Origin: Xanthomonas hortorum
GTDB taxonomy: Bacteria; Pseudomonadota; Gammaproteobacteria; Xanthomonadales; Xanthomonadaceae
NCBI RefSeq assembly: GCF_024339125.1
Contig: NZ_CP101417.1
Location: 4,041,001-4,105,000 of the forward strand
Direction: 5' to 3'
Length of the DNA: 64,000 nt
Below are positions 36,221 to 44,763 of this stretch, piece by piece. Numbering within the stretch: the stretch's first letter is position 1; each line of letters opens with the position of its first letter. The notes below the pieces were generated by a model, which did no database searches, was not told where the DNA came from, and was given only the letters and a program-made list of their open reading frames with translations. Both the position numbers and the translations under genes were made by a program.

Positions 36221-36403
36221 CCGTCACTCCACGTATTTCGTAACGTATTACATACCATGTAATTACGTACCATTCAACGCGTTAGAAGGACCAGCTGCGG
36301 GCCGTGATCTTACGCGGGATAATATGGAATTATCCCGCGTTAGCCGGAATTTTCGGCTATAGTCGCCCTGCGGCCGTACGAAACGGCGTTTCGGAGCGAG
36401 GCG
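36221..36403. other. Candidate resolution site and divergent promoters (tnpT/tnpS)
   Basis: ACGCGGGATAAT and ATTATCCCGCGT (around 36310-36341) form a perfect 12 bp inverted repeat with a 5-base spacer, the layout of a tyrosine-recombinase core site. A second palindromic stretch (CGTAACGTATTAC, ATGTAATTACGTAC) lies at 36238-36272 and could bind TnpT. Its location between tnpT and tnpS matches the resolution site of Tn4651-type transposons. Confidence 0.72.
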
Positions 36404-37372
36404 GTGAGCTCGGTCAACCAGTATCTGGAAGCGGCAACCCGCGCCAACACCGCGCGCGCGTATGCAGGAGCGACCCGTCACTTCGAGGTCGAGTGGGGTG
36501 GTCATCTCCCGGCGACTGCGGAGCAGGTGGCGCGCTACTTGGCCGCCTACGCCGGCCAGTTGGCGATCAACACACTCAGGCACCGGCTCGCAGCACTGGC
36601 GCAGTGGCACCAGGTGCACGGCTTTATCGACCCAACCCGGGCGCCCGTGGTGCGCCAAGTGCTCAAGGGCATCCAAGCTCTTCACCCTAGCGTCGAAAAA
36701 CGCGCCACGCCCCTGCAACTCACCCAGCTGGGCCAGGTCACGACATGGCTGGAAGACGCTGCGGCTGCGGCCCACTCTCGCGGTGATCGCGTCGCAAAAC
36801 TGCGGCATCTGCGCGATCGCGCCTTGCTGCTGCTCGGCTTCTGGCGCGGCTTCCGCGGCGATGAACTCACCCGTCTCCAGGTGAACCACCTGCGCCTGGT
36901 GCCGGGCGAAGGCATGACCTGCTTCCTGCCGCACAGCAAGAGCGATCGCCAGCACGCCGGCACCACCTACAAGGTCCCGGCGCTGTCGCGCTGGTGCCCG
37001 GTGGCTGCCACCATGGCCTGGGTCATGGCAGCCGCCCTCCACGAGGGGCCACTGTTTCGCGCGGTCAACCAGTGGGGCGGGATTGCCGCCGCCCCGCTCC
37101 ACCCCAACAGCCTGGTGCGCCTGCTACGGCGGATCTTCCGCGAGGCCGGGCTGAGCTCTCCCAACGACTACAGCGGCCACTCGCTGCGCCGCGGCTTCGC
37201 TGGCTGGGCCAACGCCAACGGCTGGGACGTCAAGGCGCTGATGGAGTACGTCGGCTGGCGAGACGTGCAGTCGGCGATGCGCTACATCGACGGGGCCGAT
37301 CCGTTCGCCCGCCAGCGCATCGAAGCCAGTCTGCCGGAAGCGCCCGCGCTGCCAAGGCCTGCAACGACCTGA
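36404..37372 (+). CDS. tnpS: Tyrosine recombinase TnpS (transposon resolvase)
   Basis: From a GTG start, the 322-residue protein has a SAM-like N-terminal domain (ANTARAYAGATRHFEVEWGG). The catalytic domain has Arg in LLLGFWRGFRGDELTRLQ, the HSLRRGFAGWA box and the final Tyr in VQSAMRYIDG. TnpS proteins resolve cointegrates made by TnpA. The gene is complete and tnpA starts 8 bases downstream, so they form an operon. Confidence 0.92.
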   Translation: MSSVNQYLEAATRANTARAYAGATRHFEVEWGGHLPATAEQVARYLAAYAGQLAINTLRHRLAALAQWHQVHGFIDPTRAPVVRQVLKGIQALHPSVEKRATPLQLTQLGQVTTWLEDAAAAAHSRGDRVAKLRHLRDRALLLLGFWRGFRGDELTRLQVNHLRLVPGEGMTCFLPHSKSDRQHAGTTYKVPALSRWCPVAATMAWVMAAALHEGPLFRAVNQWGGIAAAPLHPNSLVRLLRRIFREAGLSSPNDYSGHSLRRGFAGWANANGWDVKALMEYVGWRDVQSAMRYIDGADPFARQRIEASLPEAPALPRPATT

Positions 37373-37380
37373 GGGGCTGG

Positions 37381-40341
37381 ATGGCGTCGATCGAACGGAC
37401 CGCATACCCGCAATGCAAGCGCAACCCGGTCGTCCGCGAACTGGTTGCGGCCTACACGCCAACCGACGCTGAGGTGGCCTTCGTTGCCGAGTACACCCGG
37501 CAGCCTGCGCACCGCCTGACGCTGACGATCCTGCTCAAGACCTTCCAACGGCTGGGGTACTTCCCCATGCTGGACGAAGTCCCGCCGGCGGTGGTGCGCC
37601 ATATCCGCAGCGAGCTGAAACTGCGCGTGCAGGTCAAGCCAGCGAATCTTGCCAACGCCTCGCGCTATCGCTACTACCGCCGGATCCGACAATTCCTGCA
37701 GGTCCGGGCCTACAGCGACGGCGGGCTGAAGATTGCGGCACGCGCGGTATACGAAGCCGCTGCGGTGATGGATAACCCGGCGGACCTGATCAATGTAGCC
37801 ATCGAACAGCTCGTGCGTGATCGCGTTGAGCTGCCGGCGTTCTCCACACTGGATCGCCTGACCCGGCGCATCCGCACGCTGGTCAACGGGCGCTATTTCG
37901 CCCAGATCGAGGCTCGACTGACCATCGACGAAAAACAGTGCCTGGAAGGCCTCCTGCAGGTCGAACAGGGGCGTCAGAAGAGCCCGCTCCACGCGATCAA
38001 GCGCCTGCCCAAGCGCTCTTCGCTGCAGCATTTCCAGGAGTTGATCGACCATATCGCCGAACTGGGCGAATTGGTCGGCAGCGAGTTGCACCTGGCGGGC
38101 ATCCCGGAGGTCAAGCGCAAGCACTTTGCCGCCGAGGCACGGGCATTGGATGCTTCCGAGCTGCGCAAGTTTCGGCCCGCCAAGCGCTACGCCGTACTGG
38201 TGTGCTTGATCCACCGGGCCCGGGTCCAGACGCGCGACGATCTCGCGGAGATGTTCATCAAGCGCATGGGGAACATCCACAACCGGGGCCGAGAGGAACT
38301 GGAGCGGCTGAGGGCGCGCTATCGCAAGACGACCGAAGCGATCGTGGCGACGATGTCGGATGTGGTCCGCGTCCTCGACCATCATCGCGGCGACACCGAG
38401 GCGGGGCGTGAAATCCGCCGCCTGGTCAACGCCCATGGTGGCGTGCAGACGTTGCAGGCCGACTGCAACGCCATTGCGGCGCATAGTGGCGACAATCACT
38501 TGCCGCTGCTTTGGCTGTTCTACAAAAGTCACCGCTCCACCATCCTGCGGATGGTGCGTAGGCTGGACTTGGCCTCGACCACGGAGGACCGCTCGCTGAT
38601 CGACGCGATCGAGCTGATCCTGACGCAGGAACGAACCCGCAGCGATTGGTTGGACGAAGCGGTCGATCTGGCGTTCACCACCCAACTCTGGCGCAAGACC
38701 ATCATCCATCGCACCGAACAGGGCGAAGAGCGCATCCACCGGCGCCTGTTCGAGGTTTGTGTGTTCTCATCGCTGGCCAACGAACTGAAATCGGGCGACG
38801 TGGCTGTGCGCGGATCGGAAACCTACGCCGACTACCGCGAGCAGTTGCTGCCGTGGGACCAGTGCGAACCTATGTTGGAGGATTACTGCAAGCAGGTGGG
38901 GCTGCCGGCTACGGCCGTGGGCTTCGTCAATGCCTTGCAATCGCGCCTGACGCAGGTCGCCGAGCTGACCGATCAGGGCTATCTAGAGAACGGCCAAGTG
39001 GTCATCGGCGAGGATGGCATTCCGGTACTCAAGCGCAGCAAGGCAAAGGAGATGAGCGTCGGGGCCCGTGCCCTGGAAACCGCCGTCCTCGACCGCATGC
39101 GCGAACGCAGCGTCATCGAGATCCTGTGCGATGTGGCCCACTGGACGCGCTGGCCCCGGCACTTCGGTCCTCTGTCCGGCTCGGACGCCAAGATCGAGCA
39201 ACCGACCGAGCGCTACGTCCTCACCGCCTTCACCTATGGTTGCAACCTCGGACCGGCCCAGGCTGCCCGACACCTGCGTGGCGCCGTCTCGGCACACATG
39301 CTGTCGTTCGTCAACCGCCGGCATGTGGATGCCAACAAACTGGCGGCGGCCTGTCGGGACATCATCAACAGCTACGCCGGCCTGCAGCTCCCCAAATGCT
39401 GGGGCGATGGCAAGAGCGCAGCCGCCGACGGCACCAAGTACGACCTCTACGACCAGAATCTGCTCGCCTCGTACCACATCCGCTATGGCGGCTACGGCGG
39501 CATCGCCTACCACCACGTGTCCGATACGTACGTCGCGCTGTTCAGCCACTTCATTCCGTGCGGTGTCTGGGAGGCGGTCTACATCATCGATGGCCTGCTG
39601 AAGAACACCTCCGACATCCAGCCTGACACCGTCCACGCCGACACGCAGGGGCAGTCGCTGCCGGTGTTCGGCCTTTCGCATCTGCTGGGCATCCAGCTGA
39701 TGCCGCGCATCCGCAACTGGCGCGAATACAAGTTCTTCCGCCCCGATGAGGACATTCGTTACGAACACATCGATGCGCTGTTCCGGGACACTGTCGACTG
39801 GGATCTGATCGAGACGCACTGGAAGGACCTGATGCAGGTCGTGCTCTCGATCAAGACCGGCAAGATCGCGGCCTCGACGCTGATGCGCAAGCTGGGCAAC
39901 TACAGCCGCAAGAACCGGCTGTACCAGACCTTCAAGGCGCTCGGTTCAGCCGTGCGCACCTTGTTCCTGCTGCAGTACATCTCCAACCGCGAGTTGCGCG
40001 AACAGATCACCGCCTCGACCAACAAGGTGGAGGCCTACAACGGCTTCGCAAAGTATTTCTTCTTCGGCGGGGAAGGGGTGATTGCCGACAACGACCCCGT
40101 CGAGCAGGAGAAAGCCGTCAAGTACAACGACCTGGTTTCCAATGCAGTCATCTTCTACAACGTGGTCGAACAGACCCGGATCATGAAGTCTCTGATGCGG
40201 CAGGGGTGGAAGATCACGCGGGAGGACGTGGCTTTCCTCAGCCCGTACGTGACCAGCCATGTGAAGCGCTTCGGGGATTACCTGATTAATGTGGAGGCGG
40301 TACCGGAACCGTATGAGACTGAACTGGCATTAGTCGTGTAG
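37381..40341 (+). CDS. tnpA: Tn3-family transposase TnpA
   Basis: The 986-residue transposase starts at the ATG at 37381 (MASIERTAYPQCKRNPVVRE), just after tnpS. The N-terminal DUF4158-type DNA-binding region is followed by the Tn3 DDE domain: first Asp in SAAADGTKYDLYD, second in AYHHVSDTYVALFSHFIP, Glu in TASTNKVEAYNGFAKYFFFG. It ends 11 bases before the IR-A right repeat. It is intact and likely to move IR-A-bounded elements by replicative transposition. Longer upstream frames overlap tnpS and are not used. Confidence 0.95.
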   Translation: MASIERTAYPQCKRNPVVRELVAAYTPTDAEVAFVAEYTRQPAHRLTLTILLKTFQRLGYFPMLDEVPPAVVRHIRSELKLRVQVKPANLANASRYRYYRRIRQFLQVRAYSDGGLKIAARAVYEAAAVMDNPADLINVAIEQLVRDRVELPAFSTLDRLTRRIRTLVNGRYFAQIEARLTIDEKQCLEGLLQVEQGRQKSPLHAIKRLPKRSSLQHFQELIDHIAELGELVGSELHLAGIPEVKRKHFAAEARALDASELRKFRPAKRYAVLVCLIHRARVQTRDDLAEMFIKRMGNIHNRGREELERLRARYRKTTEAIVATMSDVVRVLDHHRGDTEAGREIRRLVNAHGGVQTLQADCNAIAAHSGDNHLPLLWLFYKSHRSTILRMVRRLDLASTTEDRSLIDAIELILTQERTRSDWLDEAVDLAFTTQLWRKTIIHRTEQGEERIHRRLFEVCVFSSLANELKSGDVAVRGSETYADYREQLLPWDQCEPMLEDYCKQVGLPATAVGFVNALQSRLTQVAELTDQGYLENGQVVIGEDGIPVLKRSKAKEMSVGARALETAVLDRMRERSVIEILCDVAHWTRWPRHFGPLSGSDAKIEQPTERYVLTAFTYGCNLGPAQAARHLRGAVSAHMLSFVNRRHVDANKLAAACRDIINSYAGLQLPKCWGDGKSAAADGTKYDLYDQNLLASYHIRYGGYGGIAYHHVSDTYVALFSHFIPCGVWEAVYIIDGLLKNTSDIQPDTVHADTQGQSLPVFGLSHLLGIQLMPRIRNWREYKFFRPDEDIRYEHIDALFRDTVDWDLIETHWKDLMQVVLSIKTGKIAASTLMRKLGNYSRKNRLYQTFKALGSAVRTLFLLQYISNRELREQITASTNKVEAYNGFAKYFFFGGEGVIADNDPVEQEKAVKYNDLVSNAVIFYNVVEQTRIMKSLMRQGWKITREDVAFLSPYVTSHVKRFGDYLINVEAVPEPYETELALVV

Positions 40342-40351
40342 TTTTGTTACT

Positions 40352-40433
40352 CCAAAATATCCGCTAACTCACTGATGCAATGGATGAAATCCGATCTTGT
40401 GAGCTATTTTTACACGTATGTCGGCTGAACCCC
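40352..40433 (-). repeat. IR-A right terminal repeat of the Tn3-family unit
   Basis: Read inward from 40433 it is GGGGTTCAGCCGACATACG, then GTGTAAAAATAGCTCAC and GTTAGCGGATATTTTGG near tnpA. It mirrors 27379-27462. The position just after tnpA shows that IR-A is the native repeat of this transposase. Confidence 0.9.
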
Positions 40434-40586
40434 TGCCCGGATCTACCGAGCGGGCATCTGTGCGATATCAGTTTCGGTTTTGTCGATTCGCAGACGGTGA
40501 TCACCTATCGAGTCTGGTGAGTCTGGCCGAAGAACGTCGAGCCACAGGCGCGGGAACAGAGTGCCTGCACAAATCCGACGCAACAA

Positions 40587-40608
40587 AAAAGGGCCGTGAG
40601 GCCCTTTT
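40587..40608. terminator. Bidirectional hairpin terminator
   Basis: AAAAGGGCC pairs with GGCCCTTTT around GTGA. No gene ends nearby, so it is probably left over from a removed host gene. The surrounding stretch 40434-40827 holds nothing else I can identify. Confidence 0.75.
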
Positions 40609-40827
40609 GAGTGATCAACTGAATCGTCAAATTCAGTCGTTCTGATTTGGAGCGGGAAACGAGTCATGCTTTAGAGCGCTAAGTCGTTGATTCCCAATTA
40701 CTTTCTTCGCCTCGGTGCTTAGCGAAGGCCTGAATTCTAGCCTTGTTTTTCGCCCTATGCAACAAAATTCGTCCAAGGACTTCCATCAAGGTTCAAGGAC
40801 TGCCATCCGCGTCGTCGCAACGGACGC

Positions 40828-41048
40828 AGAGCCCTACCGAAAAACGCACCACAGATACGCGACACTACCCGCCTCATGTTGAGCAGTGATCCATGCAACT
40901 GAACGTTCGGCGACCCTGAAGGCCTGGGCAAGCGCAAGCAGACCCGGCGCGAGATCTTTTTGGCAGAGATGGAGCGGGTGGTTCCGTGGCATCACTTGCT
41001 CGGGCTGATCACGCCGGACTATGCCGGTGTCGGGGCGGCCAGGTCGGT
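40828..41048 (+). mobile_element. IS5-family 5' fragment, divergent copy
   Basis: The end repeat, the leader (ACGCACCACAGATACGCGAC) and the first ~50 transposase codons are recognisable (KRKQTRREIFLAEMERVVPW in a broken frame). They correspond to the start of the copy at 32332-33490 with many substitutions and a stop after MQLNVRRP. The rest of the element is absent. Confidence 0.8.
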
Positions 41049-41086
41049 TGTGGATCAGTCAGAAGGACTCGGCCATTGGCGGGAGC

Positions 41087-41369
41087 TTATTCATCGAGGC
41101 TTTCTTCGGTTTCGACAGCGAGCTCTGCAGCTTCGGGAGCCTGTGCTTCCTGCTCGACAGGAGTGGCGGCGCGCTCGCTGGCTTCGTCTTCGGACTCGGC
41201 GGACTTCGGCTCGGCCTTGTAGACCATGTTGCCGTCGACCTTGATCCAGCTGATATACCGCAGACGAGCCTTGACACTGACGCCCTGTTCGCTGGCGCGC
41301 TCACCTTTTTCATAGGTGAAGACGTCGGTCCACAGATCGCCCAGGCGAAAGCCGATCAGCACCTTCTTG
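41087..41369 (-). pseudogene. DUF3577 (STY4534-type ICE protein), C-terminal fragment
   Basis: The frame reads LIGFRLGDLWTDVFTYEKGE, GVSVKARLRYISWIKVDGNM and VYKAEPKSAESEDEASE with an acidic tail. This is like the C-terminal half of DUF3577 proteins found in integrative conjugative elements of the PFGI-1 type. The N-terminal part is cut off by the IR-B repeat at 41370, so it is not functional. It indicates that an ICE was once here. Confidence 0.7.
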
Positions 41370-41459
41370 AGATTAGGCAGGGATTCGTATAAAAAACAGC
41401 CAAAAGTGAGCTAACTCACCGTCAATAAAGGATTTTTCACGAATTCCTGCCGAGCCTCG
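41370..41459 (+). repeat. IR-B terminal repeat, degenerate copy (90 bp)
   Basis: It begins GAGATTAGGCAGGGATTCGT and ends ATTCCTGCCGAGCCTC, with the core CAGCCAAAAGTGAGCTAACT shared with the copies at 1457 and 2018 and in the same orientation. Several substitutions in the ends suggest it is older and inactive. Confidence 0.8.
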
Positions 41460-41686
41460 ATTCGGCGTGCACCTGGGGTTACACCCCGGAACCCCAGAAA
41501 GAAAGCTGCCTCGCAGAGCGAGGCCGTGAAAGACTGCGTGCTGTCAGGAAGGAAAACGCCGCTACAAGGCAGTCACCCCGGATTATTCAGCGCGGAGGGC
41601 AAGGGCATCAGAACTCGTACTTCATCTTTGCGCTTAATGAAGGCGTCGCGCCCTCCTTCCAGAATGCTGGCCACCTGATCCCGCTT

Positions 41687-41851
41687 CCGGCCTCAGCTCG
41701 ACGAGCTGGGCCGCCTGCATCGGCAATGGCTGTCCGACCTGGACGCCTTCAAAGACTCGCTGCGCACGCAGGGCGCAGAACCCAAGGTGCTGGAATACGT
41801 GAACGAGGCTTTCGGCAATCTGGCCGAGCGCATCAAGCAGCTTGCCAGTTA
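41687..41851 (+). pseudogene. C-terminal fragment of an ICE or plasmid protein
   Basis: The plus strand encodes FRPQLDELGRLHRQWLSDLD, FKDSLRTQGAEPKVLEYVNE and FGNLAERIKQLAS with a stop at 41851. It is a helical C-terminus of a protein I cannot name but associate with conjugative elements because of the adjacent DUF3577 scrap. The 41460-41686 stretch shows no gene I can support. Confidence 0.5.
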
Positions 41852-42024
41852 ATCGTCAGGTCGGTCAACGGAGTGACACGACTGTTGGGTCTACCCCGTG
41901 TAACACCCTGACCTTCGTCAAGGATGAGGGATGGAGACACCCATCCCAGCAACGCGGACCCGGTCGGTGCTATTTAGTCGCTGGCTTGAACCGGCCACTT
42001 TTCGCTTGATTACGAGGAGAACTG

Positions 42025-42471
42025 ATGATGTGCATGTCCATGCGTCAATATGCTGCCTGCGTTGCGCTGCTCGGAAGTTGCGTCTCGCTCGCCCAGGCCG
42101 CGCCAACCTGCAACAACCCGGTAGGCGAGTGGAAAAACCAGCTGGGTTCCACACTCACGATCACCGCTGTCCATACCTCCGGACAGCTCTTGGGCACGTA
42201 CATCTCGCCTTCCGGCACCACTGGTGGGGTGTATCCGCTAGTCGGCTGGTTTGCCAACCCGGTTGCCGGGTCGACGGCATTGAGCAAACTGCCCGCCATC
42301 ACTTTTTCGGTGCAGTGGGGTAATTACGGCAGCATGACTGCCTGGACCGGCACCTGTGATGCGTCTGGCGGCGTACCGGCCATCACCACAGTCTGGCACT
42401 TGGTGCGGACCGGTTCCCAGTATTCGTGGGACCACATGCTCACCAACAGCGATGTTTTCGTCCCCAAATGA
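42025..42471 (+). CDS. Secreted avidin-family biotin-binding protein
   Basis: Avidins bind biotin with extreme affinity as beta-barrel tetramers or dimers. After a signal peptide (MRQYAACVALLGSCVSLAQA) the mature part shows the streptavidin pattern in order. It runs GEWKNQLGSTLTIT (GTWYNQLGSTF in streptavidin), LLGTYISPSG, TFSVQWGNYGSMTAWTGTC, ITTVWHLVR and SQYSWDHMLTNSDVF. The biotin-contact positions are conserved: Asn and Ser in NQLGS, Tyr in GTY, Trp in QW, Thr and Trp in AWTG, Trp in VWHL, Trp in YSWD and Asp in NSD. A ribosome-binding site GAGGAG precedes the tandem ATG codons at 42025. The tannase-like gene follows 122 bases later. The biological target, host or competitor biotin, is unknown. 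Confidence 0.88.
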   Translation: MMCMSMRQYAACVALLGSCVSLAQAAPTCNNPVGEWKNQLGSTLTITAVHTSGQLLGTYISPSGTTGGVYPLVGWFANPVAGSTALSKLPAITFSVQWGNYGSMTAWTGTCDASGGVPAITTVWHLVRTGSQYSWDHMLTNSDVFVPK

Positions 42472-42490
42472 CAGAGAGCTGTCGCCAACA

Positions 42491-42513
42491 AAACGCCCAG
42501 CGCAGAGGCTGGG
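42491..42513 (+). terminator. Hairpin after the avidin gene
   Basis: CGCCCAGC and GCTGGGCG form a perfect stem around GCAGAG-type loop bases. It lies 20 bases after the avidin stop codon and before the esterase gene, so the two genes are probably transcribed separately or only partly together. The T-run is weak. Confidence 0.6.
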
Positions 42514-42593
42514 CGGTTGGTGACAGCTCGCAGTATTCGTGAGACCAAGGTCATAGCCGGTGCCCCCTGCTCTTCAACCAAAGGAAATGCTCA

Positions 42594-44324
42594 ATGTTGC
42601 GATTGAACGGATTACGCGTGTTGTTACGGACGCTGGCGGCAATCGGCGCTTTGCTGACAACGGCATCGGCGTCGGCCGCCTGCGCCGACCTGCTCGCGCT
42701 GTCGCTGCCGTCCACCACAATCAGCAGCGCTACCGACGTGCCCGCCGGTGCCTTCACCGCGCCGGACGGTACCGTGCTCGACGCACTGCCGGCGTTCTGT
42801 CGCGTCGTCGGTGTGTCGCGGCCGGCCAGCGATTCGGAAATCGGGTTCGAGGTGTGGATCCCGTCCGCAGGCTGGAACCAGAACTACCTGCAGGTCGGTA
42901 CGGTCGTCTTCGCCGGCAACATTCAATACAGGTCGCTTGGTTTCGCCTTGCGCCGCGGCTATGCGACCGCAACCACCGATGGCGGCCACCGGGCGTCGAT
43001 CGGCGATGCGAGCTTTGCGCGCGGCCACCCGCAGAAGATCCTCGACTGGGGCTATCAGGCGCTGGCCACGACGATCTCCAACGGCAAGGCGCTGGTCTCC
43101 GCCTACACGCACCGCGCGCCGCACTATTCCTACTTTTTCGGCGCCTCCAATGGTGGCCGCGATGCGCTGATCGCAGCGCAGCGCTTTCCGGGCGCCTTCG
43201 ACGGCATCATCGCCGATGCGCCTTCCAGCGCCTGGGTCCACAACGCGTTTTCCTGGCTGTGGTCGCAGGACGCCCAGTTCGGCAGTCCGGCGGCGACTAT
43301 CTCGGCGGCCAAGCTGCCGGCCATCCAGGCCGCCGCGCTCGCCCAATGCGATGCAAAGGACCACACGGCCGACGGCGTGGTCAACGACCCGCGCCGGTGC
43401 CGTTTCGATCCCCGCGTGCTGTTGTGCAGCGGTGCCGAGAGCGACGCGTGTCTCACTGCGCCGCAACTGCAAACGCTCGCCGCCATCCTTGCCGGCCCGG
43501 TCAACCCGCGCACCGGCGAGCGCATCTACTACGGTTTCGAGCCGTTCGCAGTCGCCACGCCGGGGACATGGAACCAGTGGATCACCGGCAACGCCGCCGT
43601 TCCCGGCGGGGGCCATGCGGTGCTCGCCAACCAGTTCTTCGCCAACATGGTGTTCGATACCGGCAGCGCCGGGTTCGACCATACGCAAGTGAACTTCGAT
43701 ACCGATGTCGCCCGCGCCGAACGCAAGCCGGTCGCCGGCCAGCCGCTGGCCAGCGTCATCGACGCCACCTCCGCAGATCTGAGCGGATTTCGCGCGCGCA
43801 ACGGCAAGATGATCCTGTATATCGGCTGGGAAGATCCGGTGGTTCCGCCGCGAGGCGCGATCACCTATTACGAATCGGTCGTGGCCAGGCAATGGCTGGA
43901 CAACCCGCAGATCAGCAGGGCCGAGGATGCGCTTGCGCAGACCCAGCAGTTCTTCCGCCTGTTCATGGTGCCCGGCATGGGCCACTTCACCGGCGGACCC
44001 GGCACGTCGGCCTTCGGCGCGCTGTATGGGCCGCCCGCATTGGCCATCGATCGCCAGCACGACGTGTTGGCGGCGATGGAGGCGTGGGTCGAGCAAGGCA
44101 TCGCCCCGGAACGCATCGTCGCGGCAAAATACGCCAATGACGACCCGGCCAAGGGGGTGGTCCGCACCCGGCCGCTCTGCCACTATCCGCAATCGGCGGT
44201 GTGGATCGGCCAGGGCAGCGCCGAAGATGCGCAGAACTTTATCTGTGTGGACAGTCCGCGCGGTGCCTACCTCGACGCGGCACCTGCGCGCGCGCCGCTG
44301 CCAAGCTCGGCGCAAAGCCGATAA
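42594..44324 (+). CDS. Secreted tannase/feruloyl esterase family protein
   Basis: The family hydrolyses ester bonds of galloyl or feruloyl groups in plant polyphenols and cell walls. The 576-residue protein has a signal peptide (LLRTLAAIGALLTTASASAA) and the tannase fold motifs: FEVWIPSAGWNQNYLQVG, RGYATATTDGGH, nucleophile loop YFFGASNGGRDAL, Asp in ILYIGWEDPVVPP and His in VPGMGHFTGGPG. Most members have Cys directly before the catalytic Ser and directly after the catalytic His, forming a disulfide. Here these positions are Ala and Phe, so both cysteines are lost together while Ser, Asp and His remain. The gene is complete. Confidence 0.85.
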   Translation: MLRLNGLRVLLRTLAAIGALLTTASASAACADLLALSLPSTTISSATDVPAGAFTAPDGTVLDALPAFCRVVGVSRPASDSEIGFEVWIPSAGWNQNYLQVGTVVFAGNIQYRSLGFALRRGYATATTDGGHRASIGDASFARGHPQKILDWGYQALATTISNGKALVSAYTHRAPHYSYFFGASNGGRDALIAAQRFPGAFDGIIADAPSSAWVHNAFSWLWSQDAQFGSPAATISAAKLPAIQAAALAQCDAKDHTADGVVNDPRRCRFDPRVLLCSGAESDACLTAPQLQTLAAILAGPVNPRTGERIYYGFEPFAVATPGTWNQWITGNAAVPGGGHAVLANQFFANMVFDTGSAGFDHTQVNFDTDVARAERKPVAGQPLASVIDATSADLSGFRARNGKMILYIGWEDPVVPPRGAITYYESVVARQWLDNPQISRAEDALAQTQQFFRLFMVPGMGHFTGGPGTSAFGALYGPPALAIDRQHDVLAAMEAWVEQGIAPERIVAAKYANDDPAKGVVRTRPLCHYPQSAVWIGQGSAEDAQNFICVDSPRGAYLDAAPARAPLPSSAQSR

Positions 44325-44549
44325 GTCGGGCGTTCTTGCGCCGCGCCTGGGTATCCAGCTTAGGGCTGTCCAGGCCCAGGACCGCCATGACCTGCCCCGC
44401 CCGGTTGACGCCCAGATCGCTCAAGGTGCCTTCTCCAGGCCGACCAACGTCTTACGAGACAGGCAGCTCAGGTGCGCCAACTGCGCTTGGGACAGGCCCA
44501 GCTCAGCGCGCCGGGTCCGCACGGCATGGCCGATATCGATGAGATTCAT
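44239..44549 (-). pseudogene. XRE-family HTH gene (HipB-like), frameshifted
   Basis: The ATG at 44549 starts MNLIDIGHAVRTRRAELGLS, QAQLAHLSCLSRKTLVGLEK, a helix-turn-helix domain like antitoxins paired with HipA-type toxins. A missing base or bases near 44437 shift it to a stop. The continuation GTLSDLGVNRAGQVMAVLGL and DSPKLDTQARRKNA is in the next frame. The end has run into unrelated sequence that overlaps the esterase gene tail on the other strand. No toxin gene is present. Confidence 0.7.
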
Positions 44550-44763
44550 GGCAGATGGCAAGCAAATAAAATGTCTGATATTTTGTAAATACCACCCCTG
44601 CGTGCCCTAACCTACAAGAAGCGGATCCGTCGGCCCCGATCTACCCCCCCCCACGCTGCCATAACTCTCATCTGCCGAAATGTCAGGCAATTAGCGCTAA
44701 TATCGTGGCAGAGCGTAACGGGGCGTAATGCATGTTACGGGGGGGGGCACCACAGGGGATTCC
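44550..44763 (+). promoter_or_regulatory. Leader of the DUF4011-helicase gene
   Basis: Runs of C (ACCCCCCCCCA at 44644) and G (GGGGGGGGG at 44739) and an A/T-rich block (AATTAGCGCTAATATCG), which contains a TTAGCGCTAA palindrome, precede the start codon. The palindrome at about 44691-44702 could be an operator. No gene is present. The G-run near the start might allow slippage that alters expression, but this is only a possibility. Confidence 0.45.

Larger units (their letters stand above)
27379..40433. mobile_element. Tn3-family (Tn4651/TnXax1-like) mosaic transposon carrying virulence genes
   Basis: The unit is bounded by inverted ~82 bp IR-A repeats. At its right end are tnpA with divergent tnpS and tnpT around a resolution-site candidate, the gene arrangement of Tn4651-type and TnXax1-type transposons. 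The cargo on the tnpT side comprises a tldD fragment, a pectate lyase, a secreted protein, tnp scraps, short IR elements, IS5 and IS3 pieces and two effector-like genes. Internal repeats show that it grew by several events. Assignment to the TnXax1 group is from memory of its gene content and not from alignment. Confidence 0.75.

Noticed and set aside
37282-39819. Long minus-strand frames opposite the transposase
   Set aside because: They mirror tnpA codon bias. The plus strand carries a complete Tn3 transposase.
42624-44315. 563-codon minus-strand frame
   Set aside because: It is antisense to the tannase-type esterase, which has a signal peptide and catalytic motifs in the plus frame.
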